Shown: positions 44,791-56,034 of the stretch, one piece after another
Position numbering within the stretch: position 1 is the stretch's first letter
How the letters are laid out: every line of letters begins with the position of its first letter
Assembly (NCBI GenBank): GCA_009823505.1
Contig: VZQC01000265.1
Span: 5,779,625-5,843,624 of the forward strand
Length of the DNA: 64,000 nucleotides
Source of the DNA: Rhizomys pruinosus
Taxonomy: Eukaryota > Chordata > Mammalia > Rodentia > Spalacidae
Direction: 5' to 3'
Notes under the pieces: generated by a model
Told to the model about the DNA's origin: nothing
The model's input: the letters and a program-made list of their open reading frames with translations, nothing else
Databases searched by the model: none
Translations under genes and position numbers: made by a program

Positions 44791-45427
44791 GCAGCTCGGT
44801 GGACAGGAAATCCATCAGTGCCAGTGCCCAGGCCACTTCAGAAAGTCCAGGTGAGTTGTTTTCCTTTCCTTAGTTCTTTTCTTCCCACCCCACCCCCTTC
44901 TCCCAACTCCTTCTTATTTTTGTCACATTTTTCTTTGCTGACCTTTTAATTAGTTTAATGAAGCTATTTCCCTCCCTATGGGTAGAAAAGTCACAAAACC
45001 TAGGAGAAGATAAACAAGGAGATAAAAACTAATGTAAGATTTAAACAGCTTTGATGACTGGACATGAGATCCTGTACTGTACCCTGGGATAGCGGGTGGG
45101 TGGGATTGAAGAAATATCTCTTGTCCATCTACAAATCATCACTGGCAGCTGAGGAAGGCAGTGGACCCACAACCCTACTGGTGTGTTTTGAGTCTGAAGT
45201 GTTTCCCGCAGGCTTCTGTGCTTGAACACTTGGTCCACAGCTAGTGGTGGTTTTAGTAGTTTCAGAACTGTAGAAGGTGCAGCCTCGCTGGAGGAAGCGG
45301 GTCACTCGGAGCAGGCCTTGAAGTTTTATAACCTGGCCCTACTCCCTTCTGCTATATGCTTCATACCTGGGGATGCAGTATGATCCACTTCCTCACACGC
45401 CTGCTGCTATGCCTTCCCCATCAGTTT
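44791..45427. other. Unassigned sequence
   Basis: No recognised gene or repeat. A CCCACCCCACCCCC run occurs near 44884-44897. Confidence 0.35.
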
Positions 45428-45441
45428 GAGCAACATCCCTT

Positions 45442-45685
45442 TTTTTTTTTTAATTTTATTTATTTCCGTATGTGTATGAATGTATTGTCTGCATGCAAGT
45501 CTGTGCACCCATGTCGTGCAACGCCGCGGAGGTTAGAAGAGGGTGTCAGATTCCCCTGGAACTAGAGTTCTCCTGGAATTGGAGTTTCAGACAGCTCTCG
45601 GCCGCCATGTGGGTGCTGGGGATCGAACCCGGGTCCTCTGCAAGAGCGGTCGGCACTCTTAACCGCTAGGCCATCTCTCCAGCCC
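45442..45685 (-). mobile_element. B2 SINE with internal duplication and perfect TSD
   Basis: A 14-bp TSD, GAGCAACATCCCTT, is at 45428-45441 and 45686-45699. CpG-rich (CGCCGCGGAGG, CTCGGCCGCC, AGCGGTCGG), suggesting a young copy. It carries the GAGTTCTCCTGGAATTGGAGTT duplication. Confidence 0.96.
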
Positions 45686-45834
45686 GAGCAACATCCCTTC
45701 TTAACCTGTAAGCCAAAACCCTTCTTCCCTTGTCGGAAGCAATGGGGAAAGTAATGCACCTGCTCTGCCCCTAGCAGCTGGACTCCCTAAAACACAGAGC
45801 TTGTCCTACCAACTGCCCTGTTAGTCCATTAGCT

Positions 45835-45883
45835 GGCCATACAGCCTGGTATTCCATAAGAGCTCAATAAATGCTGGATTATT
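45835..45883 (+). mobile_element. L2/MIR 3'-end fragment
   Basis: AGCCTGGTATTCCATAAGAGCTCAATAAATGCTGG resembles the L2/MIR terminus. Truncated by the adjacent B2. Confidence 0.5.
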
Positions 45884-46110
45884 TTAAAAAATATCTTATT
45901 TATTATTTTTATTTTACATGTATGAGTGTATTCCTTGAATATGAATATATATATATACCCATTGTGCAATCCCCACAGGGGTCAAAAGAGGATGTTGGAT
46001 TCCCCTGAACTGAAGTTAAAGATGGCCACCATGTAGCTGCTGGGAATCGAACCTGGGTCCTCTGTAAGAGCAGCCAGTGCTCTTAGCCACTGAGCCACCT
46101 CTCCAGCCCC
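45884..46110 (-). mobile_element. B2 SINE, older type
   Basis: Tail side TATCTTATTTATTATTTTTATTTTACATG, an (AT)n patch at about 45945-45956, GGTCAAAAGAGGATGTTGG, head AGCCACTGAGCCACCTCTCCAGCCCC. Confidence 0.9.
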
Positions 46111-46799
46111 CAAACGCTGTCTTCTTAAGTAAATGAATGCATCAGCTTCCCATGTGTTCATTCTCCTCCCCTGTCTTTGGCCCCAGGATGAGGCAGGAAG
46201 ATGGCAGGGACACCCATCCAGGAGTGCTTGACACTGCTCACAGAGCTGCACTCGGCATCAGCGTGCTCTCCCTACAGAGTGGGCCCCACATAGATTTTCT
46301 CCTTTGAATTCTCCAGGAAGATATATTGATCCAATCCAAGTGACATCGATAGACCCAGGTAACTGAGTAAAGCTTCCGGAGTTTGCCTTAAAATATGCAT
46401 GATGTAGTCTCAACACGCCACCTGGCAGCTTCTCCATTCCACCCTCTCCATTGCCTCTGTCACGACTGTGAAACACAATCTGAGCATCAGCTCTACCCTC
46501 CTTTCCCACCCTGGCACCCCTTATCTGGTTACAGCAGGACATCGTGAGGTGGTGGTGGGGATTAGAGTTGAAAATAATAGAAAATGGAGAAAAGCATGCA
46601 GTTCCATCCCACGGTGTGAAGCAGACCCGACAGTCTCCTGACACAGGCTTCTGGCACTTTAAGCACCACTGCCCCACATCCTACAGTGAAGCTGCCAGGG
46701 ACCCATTTCTGCCATGGACCAGAATTTTCATTCTCAGCTCTGCAGCACCTAGGAAAAAATCTCCAGTTTTTCTTGAGCTGGGACTGGCCCTGCAGACCC
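46111..46799. other. Unassigned sequence
   Basis: No recognised repeat. A 139-codon minus-strand frame (46258-46677) has no family features. Confidence 0.35.
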
Positions 46800-46915
46800 C
46801 TCCCTGTACCATCAAAGCAATACTGCAGCATCTACCTCACAGGAGCGGTGTAAGGATTAACTGAGATGAAATACATGGAATGTTTAGCCTACTCCTGGCA
46901 CACAGCATTAGAAGT
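46800..46915 (+). mobile_element. MIR fragment
   Basis: CATCTACCTCACAGGAGCGGTGTAAGGATTAACTGAGATGAAATACATGG..TAGCCTACTCCTGGCACACAGCATTAGAAG is the MIR 3' half. Confidence 0.7.
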
Positions 46916-46924
46916 AAAATGAGC

Positions 46925-47140
46925 AGATTCTCCCTCCTGAGCACTTATTTTGCATTAACTAGAACTTATATTAATCACCCTAATCCTCATGACCACCCTG
47001 TGAGGTAAGCACAGCTCTCAGGGCCATTTGCAAATGTGGAAGGTAAAATAGAAGGAAGGAAGGCAACTACTTCAAAGCCCATGGCAAGTAAGTGACGGAG
47101 CTGGGATTTGAACCCAGGTCCATTTGATTCCAGTCTTGTT
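46925..47140 (-). mobile_element. MIR, near full length
   Basis: GAGCACTTATTTTGCATTAACTAG, ATCCTCATGACCACCCTGTGAGGTAAGCAC, AAGTAAGTGACGGAGCTGGGATTTGAACCCAGGTCC: antisense MIR through its tRNA-derived head. Confidence 0.8.
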
Positions 47141-47419
47141 TTTAACAGCTCTACCTGGTTTGATTCAATTCCTGCTACTTGCCTTTGCTCTTTCTGCCCA
47201 CCTGGCTCTAGCAGCCAGCTCACTATGAAATTCAGTGTCAAGAACACAAGTGTCAACAGCAGGGGCCAATAGACATTTTCTGTAAAAAACAAAAACAGTA
47301 TTTTCCAGTTTGTGGTCCACACAGTCTCTGTCACAGCCATTTACCTCTGCAGTGCAGTGTAAAAGCAGGCAGACATGGGTACAGGAATGGGCCTGGCTGT
47401 AGTCCAAGAAAAATGACTG

Positions 47420-47715
47420 ACAAAAATATGGTGACTAGGGAAAGGCTCAATGCACAAGAGTGCTTGCCCTGCAAGACATGAAAACCTAGGTTCAAATCCC
47501 CAGCAGCCACATAAAAAAGTCAGGCATGGCTGTGTGTCCCTGTAGTCCCAACATTGGTTCCAGGTGGATCCTGGCAGTTCACTGGCCAAAATGATGAGTT
47601 TCTGGTTCTAGTGAAAGACCCTACCTCAAGGTGAAAAGAGAGGAGAGTACCCAGTGTCCTGCTCTGCCCTCCATATGCATGCCTATCAGTACACACAACA
47701 CACACACATACACAC
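47420..47715 (+). mobile_element. B4-type SINE
   Basis: GACTAGGGAAAGGCTCAATG, GAGTGCTTGCCCTGCAAGAC, CAAATCCCCAGCAGCCACATAAAAAAGTCAGGCATGGC, AGTGAAAGACCCTACCTCAAGG, then a CA-rich tail that runs into the tandem array. Confidence 0.75.
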
Positions 47716-48128
47716 CACATACCACATACCACAAACATACATCATATAACACACACCACATACCACATACCCCAAGCATACATCCTATAACACACACGCC
47801 ACATACCTATGTCATATAACACATACCACATACCACAAACATACATCATATAACACACACCACATACCACAAACCTATGTCATATAACACACACCACATA
47901 CCACAAATATACATCATATAACACACACCACATACCTCATACCACAAACATATATCATTCAACACACACACCACATACCACAAACATATATCATATAACA
48001 CACACCACATACCATATACCACAAACATATATCATATAACACACATACCACAAACATACATCGTATAACACACATACCACATACCACAAACCTATATCAC
48101 ATAACACACACACACACACACATACACA
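47700..48128 (+). repeat. CA-rich tandem array with units of about 30-40 bp, on a B4 tail
   Basis: Repeated ACACACCACATACCACAAAC + ATACATCATATAAC modules with variable spacing over about 430 bp, starting where the B4 tail begins. Frames of the type CGMWCV on the minus strand are artefacts. Confidence 0.9.
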
Positions 48129-48825
48129 CTCAGATTAGTTAGATTGGCCCAAGGGTCAGAGTTTGCTGGTCCTAATCTAGAGTAGCAGCACAGCTCTGGA
48201 GAAAAGAGACTTAGGACACAGAGTGCTAGATGAACTGTAAGTGCCCCATAAAATCACTAAGTCCATCTCCTTCACTCCAGACAGTGGCACCAGTAAGCAA
48301 CACTTTGAATACAACTTCACAAGAAAGCTGACTCTACTTTTATTTGGATTTACATCTACATCAGGAAGATTCCTTCCTCCTCTGGCTTATCTGTAAACTG
48401 AGATTTTTTTTCTCTGCTAAGAGCAACCAGTCCATGCAGAAACCCCCAAACCTGCCCCCACCATCTGCCCTAGACAGCTATGCTCTCCAGGAAATGAGGC
48501 CATGCCCTTAGGAAGCAACAACATCCACAGAGATCAGCCTGCTGCTTCCCTCTTGTCTGGGTGGGCATATACTTAACTACACAAATGAAAGGTCCCTGGT
48601 ACTGGGTGTCTATTCCAAGAGGGGAGGGAGCCATCTTGGGTGGAGTCTCATTCTTAAAAGAAGAGCCAGTGGGCTTAGTGTGACTACTGAAGAAAGATAG
48701 TCCATTTGACGGCAGCATCAGGACATTTCACCTCCTCTGTAGCTATCACCACTGGGCCTCAGCCTGAAAGACACAGGCAGAGAGAGATGAGACAGAGACA
48801 GGGAGAAGAGAGAGAAGGGTAGTTT
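48129..48825. other. Unassigned sequence
   Basis: No recognised gene or repeat. Confidence 0.35.
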
Positions 48826-48841
48826 GAGCTGATCTGTTTTC

Positions 48842-49008
48842 TTTTCTTTCTTTTTTTGGGGAGGGATCTTTTTGAGACAGAGTCTCCCTGTAGCCCCACC
48901 TGTCCTGGAACTCACTCTGTAGACCAGGCTGGCCTTGAACTCAGAAAGATCCGCCTGCCTCTGCCTCCCAAGTGCTAAGATTAAAGGCATGTACCACCAT
49001 GCCTGGCT
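48842..49008 (-). mobile_element. B1 SINE with perfect TSD
   Basis: GATCTTTTTGAGACAGAGTC to GTACCACCATGCCTGGCT, minus strand. A 16-bp TSD, GAGCTGATCTGTTTTC, is at 48826-48841 and 49009-49024. Confidence 0.96.
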
Positions 49009-49110
49009 GAGCTGATCTGTTTTCATTTGTATTTACCAGTTAGTGTTTACTGGATGTCTGAAAACTTCATATAATCCCCAACACAGGTTACAGTAAGAAA
49101 AACAGCATTT

Positions 49111-49326
49111 GGGGACTGCAGAGATGGCTCAACAGTTAAGAGCACTTGCAGAGGCCCTGGGTTTGATTCCAGTACCCTTAAAGTGACTAACAACCATCTG
49201 TAACTCCAGTTCCAGGGGATCCAATGCCCTCTTCTGACCTCTGCAGACATTACATGACACAGGTGCACTTACATATATGCAGGCAAAACATTGACACACA
49301 TAAAATAACAAATAATTTTTTTTAAG
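49111..49326 (+). mobile_element. B2 SINE
   Basis: GGGGACTGCAGAGATGGCTCAAC head, GGGTTTGATTCCAG B box, CCCTCTTCTGACCTCTGCAG, and an ACACACATAAAATAACAAATAA tail. Confidence 0.9.
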
Positions 49327-49974
49327 AAAACCCGCATTCCAATTGAAATGACACGAAACTAAATAGCCATGTCACACAGTCCCCAGTGTTCTGAGGAAGG
49401 CAGAAGACAGGCACAAACTTAAGTTCTGGTAACTACTGAAAGTTTAGGCAAAGAACCAATGCATTTCTTGGGGCTGCTTCTTGGATCCCCCCAATTCTTT
49501 TAATTTCCCTTTCTACCTTTTTCTGGGTCCGTCCTCTGCTGCCCGGTCCATAAGGCATATTTCCAGGGCGAGTGGCTCCACAGGGGAGTAAATGGTCTCT
49601 ACACTGTAATATTTTTACTTGGGACAGATTTAGCAGCAGAGGAAAGTAAGCACATCGGACACAAGTGGGCATGTGGTCTGACTCAGAACACAGTGAACGG
49701 GGAATCCCCTACAGGAAGGAGGTGCCAACAGGACCGTCCTGAGTCACACACCATCTTCCCGAGCTGACTGAGTCTACTTTCTAAAGATCAGCACAGCTGC
49801 ACTTGTCCACCCCCACATAGAATGAGGGACATGGAGAGTCCAGAGCCCTAGCCTGAGTATTCAGCCATACCTTCCAACCTGTGATGAGCAATTGGTCCAA
49901 ACTGCAGGTGGCCTGGGGAGAGGTGTACGGTCTGGGGAAGACTAGAGGAGGGTCTCTCTTTCCATTCTGTGCCA
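49327..49974. other. Unassigned sequence
   Basis: No recognised repeat. Only frames without family features. Confidence 0.35.
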
Positions 49975-49989
49975 TTCTGGGGAAGCCAT

Positions 49990-50105
49990 TAGCCATGCTT
50001 GCATGAAGACTTTCCAGTGCAGCCTTGGAGGGGAACGCCCACTCTCCTGTAAGTAAGTCCCAACCCCATTGCTCTCTAAGCCCGATAAATTCGATCATTT
50101 CCCAT
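49990..50105. repeat. Dispersed similarity block, copy 1
   Basis: Shares GCAGC.TTGG.GGGG..CCCA..CTCCTGTAAGTAA and flanking words with 50520-50645. CTCCTGTAAGTAA at 50046-50058 also looks like a 5' splice site. Possibly an unnamed interspersed repeat. Confidence 0.4.
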
Positions 50106-50519
50106 GGTACAGTTTGGCGGACTTGTGCCTTGGTTTGTCATTGGGACCAAGGGAAGGGGTAGGTGTTGCTTACACACCCCAGAGGAATTCTAGAAACAGG
50201 AAGCCACACCTAGGGTTTCCCACATTAACCTTCTATTGCAGAATGCTGTCCTCTGAGCATAAGTTACCACCATCCTCATCTGAGCAGCTCTGACTACTCA
50301 GGAGAGGTACTCAAGATGGGGCCTGTTGATGTTCCCTCAGAGCAGGAGTTGGGGGTGTCATTGGCCCCTCATCTGAGATTTTAGCCACCCCTGCCTGCAC
50401 CTTCCTACCAGCTATATGTAAAACTGCCACGGCTTCACATGGTCTCAGGAGGTGCTAGAGGACATGGGGTGTGGAAGGTTAACTAAAGGGGCACCCCATC
50501 TATGCAGCTATAGGGAAAT

Positions 50520-50645
50520 CATCCATGCTGGGGTAAGATTTTTTTGGCTGATGCAGCTTTGGGGGGGGGGGGTCACCCATGCTCCTGTAAGTAATCTCCC
50601 ATGTTTCTAAAGGAATCCTAGTAAACTCATTTACCAAGCTAGACA
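50520..50645. repeat. Dispersed similarity block, copy 2
   Basis: ATCATCCATGCTGGGGTAAGATTTTTTTGG, GATGCAGCTTTGGGG, CCATGCTCCTGTAAGTAATCTCCC parallels the block at 49990-50105 in order. It contains a G run (50563-50574). Confidence 0.4.
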
Positions 50646-51169
50646 GATAGAATCAATATTTCGGTTTGTTGGTGATACCCTATCTAGGAGAAGCACTTGT
50701 TTGGTTATGTCTCCCTAGGAAAAGTTCACAGAACCCCTCCCCTTGCTCTGACCATTCATAATGTATTTTCTTAAAGTCTTATCACTTGATCCTTTGCTAT
50801 ATATTGTCTTAGTTTGTCTCTGAAGACTCCAGATATTACTTTCCTGATTATAGAGGAAATTCCTCGGGGTAAGAATGCTTAAATCAAAATAAAAGCCATG
50901 TCTGAAATGATAAAGTAGCTTTGGCTCAGTAGTTCACAGTAGTTCACCTGTGGAAGGCAGGGTTGTACTCATTTTCCTGCCTCGTCTGGCATTTCTGGTA
51001 CACCTCCATCTGGTACACCTCTCCCTATGCCGTGTTCACAATGGGAAGCAAGTGCCTTCCCATAAATCAGCTCAGTTCAAGCACCTTCCTCAGAGAGCCT
51101 CTCTCTTGTAACCCTAGAGGTATTTCATAAGCATTTCTTAAATGAGTGACTGAATGGATGAACGAATGA
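50646..51169. other. Unassigned sequence
   Basis: No recognised gene or young repeat. A GAATGAATGAATGAG run occurs at about 51163-51177. Confidence 0.35.
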
Positions 51170-51290
51170 ATGAATGAGTAAATGGCTTCCATTTCATGGA
51201 TGAGGAAACTGAAACTCACTGTATCAATGAATTACTTGTTAAAGAATTACTAAAAGTCACAAACTGAGGCCTTCAGACAGCAGGACACTA
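51170..51290 (-). mobile_element. MIR fragment
   Basis: CATTTCATGGATGAGGAAACTGAAACTC then AAAAGTCACAAACTGAGG matches antisense MIR. Confidence 0.6.
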
Positions 51291-52234
51291 GAATACTTGT
51301 ATGTTTCCAGTACCACAAATCAGTGCATCTTGGCATTGTAATTTATTGCAATTTATCATTCAGTATTCCTCCACCTCAGCATTCTGTAAGCTTCACGAGA
51401 GCAGGTGTTGATCCACCAGGAGTATGTGTGGAGTTCTGCCAGCTGTACAGGGTGTGTCTATATTGATTGTACTGATGATCTACATTAGCATATACTAGTT
51501 AGTAAACTGCCATTCAGTTGATTCTCAGCATCCTTATTCCTTGACTAAGAGTGGTGAATTCTGGGCACAGACACAGAAGACACGAGCCTTCTCTTGTTCT
51601 AGTCTTCTTGAGTCATAAAATGGTCTTTTCCCGCTGGGAATACCCACTGGGATGCAGAGCAGCAAGAATGCTAGAGGAATTTCTTTAAACACCTGGAGCA
51701 AGAACAGGGAAATTGGATACCTAACATGAGCACATGTGTGCCAAGTTATAAATCTCAGCTAATTATGACATAGTACTGCTCCCATGCATTCCTGCATTGA
51801 GCATAAATTGCCTTCATTCGGGAATCAAGGCTGCTCCTCTCCTTCCCCCAGTCCCTCCAGTCCTAGGGTAGGCTTTGGTCAGAGTCAGGGAAGAGATGTT
51901 GGCTCATCTCACATTAGAGAGTTTAATGACTGGGAGTTGAAACACCAATAAAGACAGAAGTTATGAGTCTACAGCCAGCAGGGAAATGGAGTAGAGGCTG
52001 CTAACGCCTCATATTCATCTTTTGAAATTTCATAGCACCTCATTCACTGTCATGTCATATACTAATATACTTCTTCCCTTCAGGTTAGATTCCCCTTCAC
52101 TTTAGTCAACTACCTTTTTTATCTTCAATATAAGTGCACTTGTCTTCTAAGCCACCCCCCCCATTCTTTCCTTCTGTCCCCTCCTCTACCTTCTCTCCCA
52201 GCTTTAAAAAGAAAGTGTTCTAAAATAAAGTACA
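51291..52234. other. Unassigned sequence
   Basis: Nothing recognised. Partly AT-rich. Confidence 0.35.
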
Positions 52235-52440
52235 CAGGCCTCACTGCCACACTAACCTGGTTTGAAATCTTTGCTCTACCAATTACTATTTGTAAACAAG
52301 TTACTTAAACCCCTAGAGCCCCCATTTTCTTTTCAGTATACTGGAGATAATCCTTATAGGGTGTTTCAGGGAGACAATCATACACATTACCTGAAGGCTT
52401 AGCATAATATATGGCAAATGGTAAGAACTCAATCAGGCCC
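52235..52440 (+). mobile_element. MIR, long copy
   Basis: GGCCTCACTGCCACACTAACCTGGTTTGAAATC, AAACAAGTTACTTAAACCCCTAGAGCCCCCATTTTC, AGGGAGACAATCATACACATTACC, ATATGGCAAATGGTAAGAACTCAATC follow MIR from head to tail. Confidence 0.75.
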
Positions 52441-52470
52441 ATTGTGAGCCACCTTGCTCATAATCCTTCT

Positions 52471-52697
52471 GGAGGCAGAGATGGCTCAGCAGTTAAGAGC
52501 GCCAACTGCTCTTGCAGAGGACCCAGGTTCGAGTCCCAGCACCCACATGGCAGCTAAGAACTGTCTTCAACTCCAGTTCTAGGGGAATCTGACACCCTCT
52601 TCTGACCTCCACAGCATTGCATGACATGGGTGCACCAACCTACCTGCAGTCAGTATACTCATACACATAAAAAATAAAAATAAAATGAAATAAAAAG
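52471..52697 (+). mobile_element. B2 SINE (no duplication)
   Basis: GGAGGCAGAGATGGCTCAGC head, GGTTCGAGTCCCAGC B box, CTCTTCTGACCTCCACAGC, A-rich tail with AAAATAAAAATAAAATG. Confidence 0.92.
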
Positions 52698-52768
52698 TCC
52701 ATGGCCAGCCTAGTCTACATAGCAAGCTCCAGGCTATCCAGAGCTATAGAGTAAGACTCTGTCTCAAC
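52698..52768 (+). mobile_element. B1 3'-half fragment
   Basis: ATGGCCAGCCTAGTCTACATAG, CAGGCTATCCAGAGCTATAGAG and ACTCTGTCTCAAC are the B1 3' half, abutting the B2 tail. Confidence 0.75.
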
Positions 52769-53439
52769 ATCTACCACCAATGCTTTTTCATAAATGGTAG
52801 CCTCATTATTCTTCTCTCTTCTCAGCTCCCCTCTATCTTTTGCTTTCTTTGTAGTTATATCCCTACACACATTCAGTCTTGGTCGATGAAACACCAATCG
52901 CATCATCTGTTTCACCTCATCTGTTCCAGTATCCCACACTGGTCAAGATGCTTGATAGTTCAGGTATTATCTCTTCTTTCATTTCCCCCATTCCTCTATC
53001 CTTGGAACATTTTACTTTCTCCATCTTTCCTGAAAACACCTGCTGGGATAGTGGCTTCAGCATTATCAGTAATACCTAGCCATCATAAGCCTCATCTGAA
53101 TTCTATTCAGAACATTTGGCTAAGAGAGCCACGATATCTGCCACTTAGAATCTCTCTCCATCTGCCCACCATGTTTAATTCATGTGTGTTGCAGTCCATT
53201 TAACGAGGCTCGATGAGCTGTGAAGATCTAGGTATGAGCCATACAGATTGTACATTATTGAATTAAGATGCTAAATATGGCGCCTAAGTGGGGCCAAGGA
53301 AGGAATAGCAAAAGCCTTGGGGGTTTAGTGATGGGAAGCGGAGTGGGTCAAGTCAGTAACAAATTGAGAAGATGCATGACTTCAAGGAAAGGGCCATTTG
53401 TCATACTAGAGTCATTCTCAATTTCTCTCTGTCCCTAAC
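52769..53439. other. Unassigned sequence
   Basis: CT-rich in part. No recognised repeat or exon. Confidence 0.35.
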
Positions 53440-53767
53440 CCCTTACATGCAATCCATCACCTGAGACCTGTCATTTCCACCTTCAAATAAATCTCGAGTA
53501 TCCACTTCTCTTCATTCCCACTGCCACCACTCAAGGTCAAGCCCTTATCACCTCTCTCTTTGACTATTACAAATAGTCAAAAGACTATTTTCAATAGACT
53601 TCCTCAGCACTTTGGCTCTATCTTGTCTTTCTCTAACCCAGAATCCACCCAGCAATCTTTTAATGATATTACCCAAATTGTGTCACTCTTCTTTCTGTTA
53701 AAAAAAATTACCATAGGCATCTCACTAATCTTGTATAGAAGCCAAACTTATCATGGCTTTAAAAATA

Positions 53768-53933
53768 TGTATGTATATGCCACATGTGTGCAGAGGCTAA
53801 AGAGGGTGTCTGATCCCTGGAGCTGGAGTTACAGGCAGTTGTGAGTTCCAGACATGGGTGCTGGGAACTGAACTTGGGTCCTCTGGAAGAGCAGCAAACA
53901 ACACTCCTAACTGCTGAGCCCCACCTCCAGCCC
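53768..53933 (-). mobile_element. B2 fragment
   Basis: GCCACATGTGTGCAGAGGCTAAAGAGGG..GGAGCTGGAGTTACAGGC..GGGTCCTCTGGAAGAGCAGC..CCACCTCCAGCCC; the tail is lost. Confidence 0.8.
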
Positions 53934-54154
53934 ATACAATGACTTTTGAGCCTTTCTTAGCCATGCTCATCCTCAACCATATCCCCCTTCCTTACTCTCC
54001 CCTGTTCGTTACTATCTCTCTTACGTTGCTGCAACAAGCTGCCTATTCCCACATTAAAGCTATTAACAACTGTTGTTCCTGAGACCTTTGTTTTGCATGG
54101 TCAGTGTACTCTCATCCTGCAGGTCTAGATACAAAGCAGCCTTCTGGGCCTCAT

Positions 54155-54744
54155 CTCTACACAGCCTGGCCCACTTATGCTCAGCTGGTCACTGGGATCT
54201 GGCTCTGAACTGCCCTTGACTCTCTTGTCCTTGTGAACTCTTTCAAAAGAAGTTGGTGAGACACACAGAGTAGAGTATAAAGAGAGGCAGTTTATTGCAG
54301 AGTAGAGGATGTTACATACAGCCTCAAGGGATGAGACTAGACAATGGCCAAGGGACCATTGTACCACTATACATTTTAGGCTGGCTTTCTATTGTTTCCA
54401 AAGTCTCTAGCATGGCAGGTTTCCTGGACTGTTTTCCTATCCAGGCAATTGATAAGGTAATTTGAATGGACTCATATGGGAGGGGACAATGATCTGTTCT
54501 TTAAAGCCTCTGGCTAGACAACGATCTCATAAGGGTTAGCTACTTATTAATGACCTTTCAGGTAGTTCAGAATGTCTGGTCTCTACCCAAGAACAAGCTG
54601 TGACTCAGATCCCTTTCCTTTGACCTGTAATCAGCATCCTGCAGTTTCATTTCTTGGTTTTACAAGCTGCTTATTCTAAGGAAGGAGTCCATCCCCAGTG
54701 AGCCCCAAGCCTGCTAATACCTAGCTAGACGGCCAGCAGGCTCA
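54155..54744 (-). mobile_element. LTR-like insertion in L2 (tentative)
   Basis: About 590 bp separates collinear L2 parts. AGAGAGGCAGTTTATTGCAGAGTAGAGG (about 54280-54307) would be an AATAAA-type signal on the minus strand, as in antisense rodent LTRs. The termini and TSD were not resolved. Confidence 0.35.
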
Positions 54745-55062
54745 TCATTCCTGCTTCTTCCTTTAACAGCTTTGCTTACTTTTATTTACCTATCTGCTCC
54801 ATGATTGCAGGGAATGTTTTTCTTATTCATTGTATATCCTTGTGCTTCTATAGTGTTGGTGGTATTACACTTGATAAATAAACATTTATTGAAGAATAAA
54901 TGAATGAACTTCCTGTGATAAGTTGTAGAGTAACCTCATATTTTACAGGCCTGGGTTGCAAATCCACAGCTACCAAGACTATTGAATGCACCATGGAGGC
55001 ACAGATGGCTCATCCTCCAAAAAGAAAAGAGAACAACAGAACTTCCACATTAGTGGAAACAA

Positions 55063-55370
55063 GCCATTCATTCAGTAAATATTCACTGAGTGCCTATGGT
55101 ATGCCAGGGACTGATCAAACACAATGACATTTAGCATTGCCTCTAAGTGGAGCTTAGAATCTTGGAGAGACAAGCATCAAGCACATAAATATATAATTAG
55201 GCCTGGGTTAAGTGCTCTGAAGGAGAGAAAAGGTGTGTTGAGAATAACACTTGGGGAGACAATGGTCAGAAGTGCCTCTCTGAAGAGAAAATAAAACATT
55301 TAAGCTACAGCAAGAAAAAAGATGATGAGTGAAGAGGGGAAGGAGAATGATCCAAGGGAAATAATTGGCC
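55063..55370 (-). mobile_element. L2 fragment
   Basis: CATTCATTCAGTAAATATTCACTGAGTGCCTATGGTATGCCAGGGACTG, then TGGAGCTTAGAATCTTGG, and AGTGCCTCTCTGAAGAG: antisense L2 3' half. Confidence 0.75.
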
Positions 55371-55471
55371 ATCTGGGTGGCTGAGTCTACTGCAGAAATG
55401 AGAAGCCATGAAAAAGAGGCAGGGAAGGGGCCATTAGACCAGGGAAATAGAGGTCTTTATTTGTGTGTGTA

Positions 55472-55868
55472 CCAGTTACTTCCCTGCTGCTATGACAAAA
55501 GCAGCTTATAGAAGAAAGAATCTATTGCACTACACAGGTGCACCAACCTATATGCAGACAGTACACTCATACACATAAAAAATAATAAATTTTTAAAAAT
55601 TAAAATTAAAAAGAAAGAGTTTATTTGGGCTTATGGTTCCAGAGGGCTAGGGGAGGCGTGGCAGAGGTGGCCGAAGCAGAGGGCTGAGCACTCACATCTT
55701 CAAGCAGGCACAGGAAACAGAGAGTGAGACTGAAGGCCTGTTCCCAGTGATGTGCTTTCTCCAGCCAGCCTCTACCTTCTGGGGATCCCATGACCACCTC
55801 AAACAATGCTGCAAAGTGGGACCATGTATGAAGTGTCCAACTGCTTCAACCCATTGGAACATTTCATT
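55472..55868 (+). mobile_element. Rodent repeat of the 7.7-kb type with a B2 3'-end insert
   Basis: CCAGTTACTTCCCTGCTGCTATGACAAAAGC start, AGAGTTTATTTGGGCTTATGGTTCCAGAGGG, GAGGCGTGGCAGAGGTGG, GATGTGCTTTCTCCAGCC. A 5'-truncated B2 sits at 55533-55612. Confidence 0.78.
55533..55612 (+). mobile_element. 5'-truncated B2
   Basis: Only the 3' part (CACAGGTGCACCAACCTATATGC, CAGACAGTACACTCATACACATAAAAAATAATAAA). Approximate flanking repeats are AAGAAAGAATCTATT and AAGAAAGAGTTTATT. Confidence 0.8.
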
Positions 55869-55872
55869 TTTT

Positions 55873-55906
<34 letters not shown>

Positions 55907-56034
55907 AAGACATCAGCATTTGGTGTCTTCCTCTATTACTGTCCACCTTCTGTTTTTGAGACAGGCTCTCTCACTGAACCTGGAGCTCTCCCACTGGCTA
56001 GACTGAACAGCCAGGAAGCTTCTGTGATTTGCCT

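Larger units (their letters stand above)
53440..54906 (+). mobile_element. L2 broken by a B2 and an LTR-like insert
   Basis: Three collinear L2 pieces: 53440-53767 (TTTTAATGATATTACCCAAATTGTGTCACTC), 53935-54150 (TTCCTGAGACCTTTGTTTTGC) and 54745-54906, the last ending TTGATAAATAAACATTTATTGAAGAATAAATGAATGAAC, the L2 3' terminus. Confidence 0.65.

Noticed and set aside
45472..45669. Recurrent 60-66-codon frame with CTVCMQVCAPV-like start, seen at about 395, 32742, 45472 and 56136
   Set aside because: It is the antisense reading of B2 SINE copies, repeated wherever a B2 occurs. It is not a conserved microprotein family.
49781..50098. 105-codon minus-strand frame resembling a small protein
   Set aside because: It overlaps one of the paired similarity blocks, has no motif I recognise and has no homologous frame in the second block.
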